The translations under genes were made by a program, and so were the position numbers. A stretch of 9,674 nt of DNA from NCBI GenBank assembly GCA_030037185.1, contig JASHRR010000155.1:1-9674 (forward strand), written 5' to 3'. This DNA comes from Xanthobacteraceae bacterium. Its GTDB lineage: Bacteria; Pseudomonadota; Alphaproteobacteria; Rhizobiales; Xanthobacteraceae. The notes below the pieces were generated by a model, which saw only the letters and a program-made list of their open reading frames with translations, did no database searches and was not told the DNA's origin. How positions within the stretch are numbered: position 1 is the first letter of the stretch; each line of letters begins with the position of its first letter. Below, piece by piece: positions 6,625 to 9,674 of this stretch.

Positions 6625-8163
6625 ATGGAACAAATAGCCTTTTCCCGCAATGATCGCAGCCGGCATAAGATCCCCGGCCAAGCTGTCGCGTGGCGTGACC
6701 TGCGTGAGTGGCTGGCGCTGGTTGAAGCCTCGGGCGGGCTGCGCCGCATAGGTGCAACCGTCGATCCTGACGAAGAACTCGCCGCCATCACGTTTCTTGC
6801 CGGCCGCACGATCGAAGCGCCCGCCCTGCTGTTCGACCGTCTCTCCGGCGACAAGTTCGGCACCCGGGTGCTCAGCAATATGCTCGGCGCGAGCAAGGAG
6901 CGATATGCACTCGCGGTCGGCCTCGACCCCGCGCTGCCGACCCGCGATATGATTGCAGCGACGCGTGCGATCATGCGCCGCCGCATCGCCCCAGTTCAGG
7001 TGGACAAACTCAGCGCGCCCGTCAGCGAGATCATTCTGCGCGGCGCGGAGATCGACCTCACCCGGTTTCCAGCCCCGAAATTCTGGCCCGGCGACGGCGG
7101 GCGCTATATCGGCACCGGCAACGTGACCTTTACACAAGATCCGGCGACCGGCCGTATCAATGTCGGGGTCTACCGCCAGATGATACAAGGGCCGAACCGC
7201 GTCGCCATGTATTGCTCCCCCGGCAAGCACGGTCGGCTCGACCGCGAGGCGTGGTGGGCGCAGGGCAAGTCCTGTGAGGTGGTGAGCGCCTACGGCATTG
7301 ATCCGGCGCTGTTCATGGTGGGGGCGCAAAGCTTTGCGGCGAACGAGTCCGAGCTGGACGTCGCCGGCGGTCTCATGGGCCGCCCGGTGGAGCTCACCGA
7401 AGCCGAATTTGTCAGCCTGCCGATTCCCGCCCTGGCTGAGATTGTGATCGAGGGCTTCGCACACCCGGGCGAGACCAGCGAAGAAGGCCCACTCGGCGAG
7501 TTCACCGGCTATTACGGCAATGTGCGCTCGCCGCAGCCCGTCATCGACATCAAGGCGGTGCATTGCCGGCGTTCGCCAATCATGACGGCGGCCCTGATGG
7601 CACGCTATCCATCATGCGAGATCGGCGCCTATTACGCAATCATGCGCTCCGCCCGTATCCTCGACGATCTCGAAAAAATCGGCGTTCCCGGCGTCGTCGC
7701 TGCCTATGCGCATCCGGCGGCCGCATCCGGCTGGGGCATGGTTACGGTGGCTCTTCGCCAGTGCTATCCCGGACACGCCGCGCAGGTGTTGGCGCTGGCC
7801 GCACAGTGCCCGGCCGCCGCCTACTACACCAAGTGGATTATCGCGGTGGATGAGGACATTGATCCGACCGATTTCGATCAGGTGATGTGGGCGCTGAGCA
7901 CGCGCTGCAATCCGTCCGACGACATCGACGTGTTGCGGAACACCTGGTCGACCGGTCTCGATCCGAGCCAGTACCCGCCGGAGTCGCGGCCCTACGGCTC
8001 CAAGGTGCTGATAAACGCCTGCAAGCCGCACCGCCATATAAAGGAGTTTCCCAAGGCGACGTTGTTGCGGCGTGAGGTCTATGAACGGGTGGCGTCGCGC
8101 TGGCCGGAATACGGCTTTTCCGGCACGGCGCCGCGGCTGGAGATTTTCCACGAGGAGGGATGA
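6625..8163 (+). CDS. UbiD-family prenylated-FMN-dependent decarboxylase
   Basis: The product has 512 residues. ATG 6625 is preferred over a TTG at 6583 because GGTGAG lies about 4 nt upstream and the length then matches the family (about 490-510). Residues equivalent to those known from Aspergillus Fdc1 can be placed by spacing: metal/prenyl-FMN ligands N179, H202 and E243 (Fdc1 N168, H191, E233) and catalytic R184, E287 and E292 (R173, E277, E282). The hallmark EGPLGEFTGYYG spans 287-298. The enzyme should therefore be active, performing reversible, non-oxidative decarboxylation of an aromatic or unsaturated acid in the cytoplasm. The cofactor needs a UbiX flavin prenyltransferase, which is not in the window. 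It follows the Bug receptor and its stop overlaps the next open frame by ATGA. The substrate is unknown: hydroxybenzoate-, phthaloyl-CoA- and ubiquinone-type UbiDs share these residues. Confidence 0.93.
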   Translation: MEQIAFSRNDRSRHKIPGQAVAWRDLREWLALVEASGGLRRIGATVDPDEELAAITFLAGRTIEAPALLFDRLSGDKFGTRVLSNMLGASKERYALAVGLDPALPTRDMIAATRAIMRRRIAPVQVDKLSAPVSEIILRGAEIDLTRFPAPKFWPGDGGRYIGTGNVTFTQDPATGRINVGVYRQMIQGPNRVAMYCSPGKHGRLDREAWWAQGKSCEVVSAYGIDPALFMVGAQSFAANESELDVAGGLMGRPVELTEAEFVSLPIPALAEIVIEGFAHPGETSEEGPLGEFTGYYGNVRSPQPVIDIKAVHCRRSPIMTAALMARYPSCEIGAYYAIMRSARILDDLEKIGVPGVVAAYAHPAAASGWGMVTVALRQCYPGHAAQVLALAAQCPAAAYYTKWIIAVDEDIDPTDFDQVMWALSTRCNPSDDIDVLRNTWSTGLDPSQYPPESRPYGSKVLINACKPHRHIKEFPKATLLRREVYERVASRWPEYGFSGTAPRLEIFHEEG

Positions 8164-8348
8164 ACGCTGCCGGCACCGGCCGGGCCAAATTCATCAAGGC
8201 GCGGTCAATGGACGTGCGGATAGAAGACATCCTGAGCCCGCGCCGGGCGGCGAGCATGCCGGCAATCGAGCGATTGCGCCGATTCGGCGAGGTGCGCAAA
8301 AGAGCCATCAAGGCAGTCAATTCATTTTACTTCACACAGGAGGCGAAG
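8160..8348 (+). other. Open frame between UbiD and the RidA-like gene; possible short coupled peptide or N-terminal extension
   Basis: An ATG at 8160 overlaps the UbiD stop (ATGA), with GAGGAG directly upstream, although only about 2 nt away. The frame stays open for 63 codons and runs in phase into the RidA-like gene. Its translation contains MDVRIEDILSPRRA and ERLRRFGEVRKRA, basic and helix-like, with no family I recognise. If translated it would make a 219-residue protein with an internal hydrophobic segment. The much better RBS and the signal peptide at 8349 argue that the RidA-like protein starts there. The stretch may simply be spacer DNA, or an extended frame giving a cytoplasmic or anchored isoform. 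Confidence 0.25.
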
Positions 8349-8819
8349 ATGAACTCGATACCATTCTCACGAACTTTGATCAGCATCGCCGCGTTGACCG
8401 GGTTGGTTGTTCTTTGTTGTGCGGCGGACTCAAAGGAGTACCTCAAGGGAGAGCGTCCGCAGCAGCGAGGCTATTCGGAGGCCGTCATTACGGAAGGAGG
8501 CAGAACGATATGGCTTGCCGGGCAGACCGCGACGGTCGATGACAATGGCAAGTCGCTGGCCGGCGATTTTGAAGGTCAGGCCCGTCAGCTTTTCAGGAAC
8601 CTCGACCGCACTTTGCAAAAAGCGGGCGGCAAGCTCGGTGATATGGTTCAGATGACGGTATTCATCACCGACGTTCGCAACGGCGATCGCCTCACCCAGA
8701 TCCGCCGGGAAGTTTTCGGCGATAATTTCCCCGGCAGTGCTCTCATCACCATCACCGCGCTGGCCGTTCCTGATGCCAAGATTGAAATACAGGGATACGC
8801 TGTGATCGGGGGAAAATAG
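8349..8819 (+). CDS. Exported RidA/YjgF-family protein
   Basis: The product has 156 residues. ATG 8349 has a perfect AGGAGG 5 nt upstream, the best RBS in the window. Residues 1 to about 27 form a signal peptide (hydrophobic ISIAALTGLVVLCC), after which a complete RidA domain follows, including WLAGQTA (55-61) and FITDVRNGD (105-113). RidA enzymes hydrolyse enamine/imine intermediates in the cytoplasm; relatives include 2-aminomuconate deaminase of aromatic pathways. Here the catalytic arginine (E. coli R105 in PARS) is replaced: the equivalent segment reads PGSA (128-131). The glutamate near the C-terminus is kept (E146 in KIEIQ). Classical imine deaminase activity is therefore doubtful, and the protein may bind a ligand or have another reaction. 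A normal lipobox is absent, so it is probably soluble in the periplasm. It lies 185 bp after UbiD on the same strand. Confidence 0.88.
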   Translation: MNSIPFSRTLISIAALTGLVVLCCAADSKEYLKGERPQQRGYSEAVITEGGRTIWLAGQTATVDDNGKSLAGDFEGQARQLFRNLDRTLQKAGGKLGDMVQMTVFITDVRNGDRLTQIRREVFGDNFPGSALITITALAVPDAKIEIQGYAVIGGK

Positions 8820-8834
8820 GCTTAACGTGTCCTC

Positions 8835-8868
8835 GGCCCGGCATGTCGGAGGCAGTCTTGCCTGGGCC
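8835..8868 (+). terminator. Hairpin after the RidA-like gene, weak terminator candidate
   Basis: AGGCA (8850-8854) and TGCCT (8859-8863) form a 5-bp stem with a GTCT loop, and GGCCC (8835-8839) can close it against GGGCC (8864-8868), leaving 10 nt unpaired on the left. It starts 16 bp after the stop codon. The bases after it (AAACCC) are not a U-tract, so efficient intrinsic termination is not expected and the next gene may still be co-transcribed. Confidence 0.22.
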
Positions 8869-8972
8869 AAACCCGGCACCCGCCGCGACGCAGCGATCGG
8901 CACAGCCGCGGGCGCTGGTTTAGGGGACCGCGTGTGGTCGATCTCGCCAAAGGCAGAGTCGGAGGACTGCAA

Positions 8973-9674
8973 GTGGGCGCCCGTGTCTTGCTAACGATGG
9001 CTTGCGGTCCCTACGACCGGATGGAAGCACTCGCACAGGGCGTGGTGCGGCCGGAAGGCATAGACGTTCGCTACCTGGCGATCCAGTCGCCACCGGAAAT
9101 CTTTGCGCGCATGATCAAGACGCAGTGTTTTGACGTCGCCGAGATGTCGCTGGCCCATTATTCAATCATGCGCACGCGCGGGAAATTTCCGTTCGTCGCA
9201 ATACCGGTCTTCCCCTCGCGCCTGTTTCGGCATGGATACATCTTCATCAACACGAACTCGGGCATCGCGGCGCCACGTGATTTGGAGGGCAAGCGCGTGG
9301 GCGTTCAGGAATACCGGCAGACTGCCGGCGTGTGGATCCGCGGCATTCTGCAGCATGAATACGGCGTCGACTTGGCCCGCATCGCCTGGGTGGAAGGGGG
9401 CGTCAACGGACCGCGTCAGCCGGACCACGACATGGACCTTCGCCCGATTGACGATCTGAAGCTGGAGATGATCGGCCCGCAGCGGACGCTGAGCGACATG
9501 CTGGAAGCAGGAGAGATCGATGCCTATTTCGGCGCGCGGCGTCCGGCCGCGTTCGACCGTGGCCGCAACGTCGCCCGTCTCTTTCCAGATTACCGCGCCC
9601 GGGAGAAGGAGTTCTATCACCGTACCGGCTTCCACCCGATAATGCACACCCTGGTAATCCGCCAGGAGCTCTAC
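8973..9674 (+). CDS. 4,5-dihydroxyphthalate decarboxylase-like protein, N-terminal part
   Basis: The frame is open from GTG 8973 to the window edge: 234 codons of a gene usually about 330 codons long. GTG is chosen because GGAGG lies 7 nt upstream; the ATG at 8997 falls inside the conserved LTMACGPYDR opening. Segments typical of the 4,5-dihydroxyphthalate decarboxylase (Pht5/PhtD) group are FDVAEMSLAHY, IPVFPSRLFRHGYI, LEGKRVGVQEYR, RTLSDMLEAGEIDA and the late FHPIMHTLVIR. The fold is that of periplasmic substrate-binding proteins, but there is no signal peptide, consistent with a cytoplasmic enzyme. The named enzyme converts 4,5-dihydroxyphthalate to protocatechuate and CO2. Many homologues carry this annotation without proof, and some may be NMT1-like binding proteins. 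It lies 153 bp after the RidA-like gene on the same strand. The family is clear; the substrate is only suggested. Confidence 0.83.
   Translation, partial: MGARVLLTMACGPYDRMEALAQGVVRPEGIDVRYLAIQSPPEIFARMIKTQCFDVAEMSLAHYSIMRTRGKFPFVAIPVFPSRLFRHGYIFINTNSGIAAPRDLEGKRVGVQEYRQTAGVWIRGILQHEYGVDLARIAWVEGGVNGPRQPDHDMDLRPIDDLKLEMIGPQRTLSDMLEAGEIDAYFGARRPAAFDRGRNVARLFPDYRAREKEFYHRTGFHPIMHTLVIRQELY

Noticed and set aside
6592..7563. Minus-strand open frame of 323 codons opposite UbiD
   Set aside because: It is antisense to a UbiD gene whose catalytic residues are all in place; the translation is histidine-, arginine- and alanine-rich without motifs.
1..9674. CRISPR arrays, tRNA or rRNA genes, insertion sequences, attachment sites
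   Set aside because: No regularly spaced direct repeats, tRNA-like cloverleaf, transposase or integrase motifs, or terminal inverted repeats with target duplications were seen by eye.

Overview
The window is GC-rich with dense, in-phase coding on both strands. The gene families (TRAP and Bug/TctC solute receptors, FAD aryl-CoA hydroxylase, UbiD and dihydroxyphthalate-type decarboxylases) suggest a soil or water proteobacterium. A Bradyrhizobium/Rhodopseudomonas-like alphaproteobacterium is my best guess, and a betaproteobacterium is possible. No rRNA, tRNA, transposase, integrase or CRISPR array was seen.

Layout. Minus strand: the N-terminal part of a salicylyl-CoA/anthraniloyl-CoA-type FAD monooxygenase runs off the left edge (566 to 1). 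A readable promoter and an AT-rich palindrome lie in front of it. About 385 bp upstream is an exported cyclase-family (kynurenine formamidase-like) hydrolase (2003 to 951). A roughly 200 bp divergent control region separates it from plus-strand genes that fill the rest. A complete TRAP transporter comes first, in the order receptor, small permease, large permease (2206-5041). A 436 bp non-coding stretch follows, rich in inverted repeats and ending in a plausible promoter and leader. Next come an orphan Bug/TctC receptor (5478-6497), an intact UbiD-family prenylated-FMN decarboxylase (6625-8163), an exported RidA/YjgF-like protein (8349-8819) and the first 234 codons of a 4,5-dihydroxyphthalate decarboxylase-like protein (8973 to the right edge).

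How it fits together (inference). The set looks like an accessory module for taking up and degrading aromatic carboxylates. The TRAP system would import one organic acid and the Bug receptor would capture another. UbiD and the dihydroxyphthalate decarboxylase-like protein would remove carboxyl groups, and the FAD hydroxylase would act on an aryl-CoA thioester. The substrate cannot be read from the sequence. The most unusual points are two exported relatives of normally cytoplasmic enzymes (cyclase and RidA), each lacking residues central to the classical family mechanism, and the structured leader ahead of the Bug receptor. I see no clearly new defence or mobile system here.
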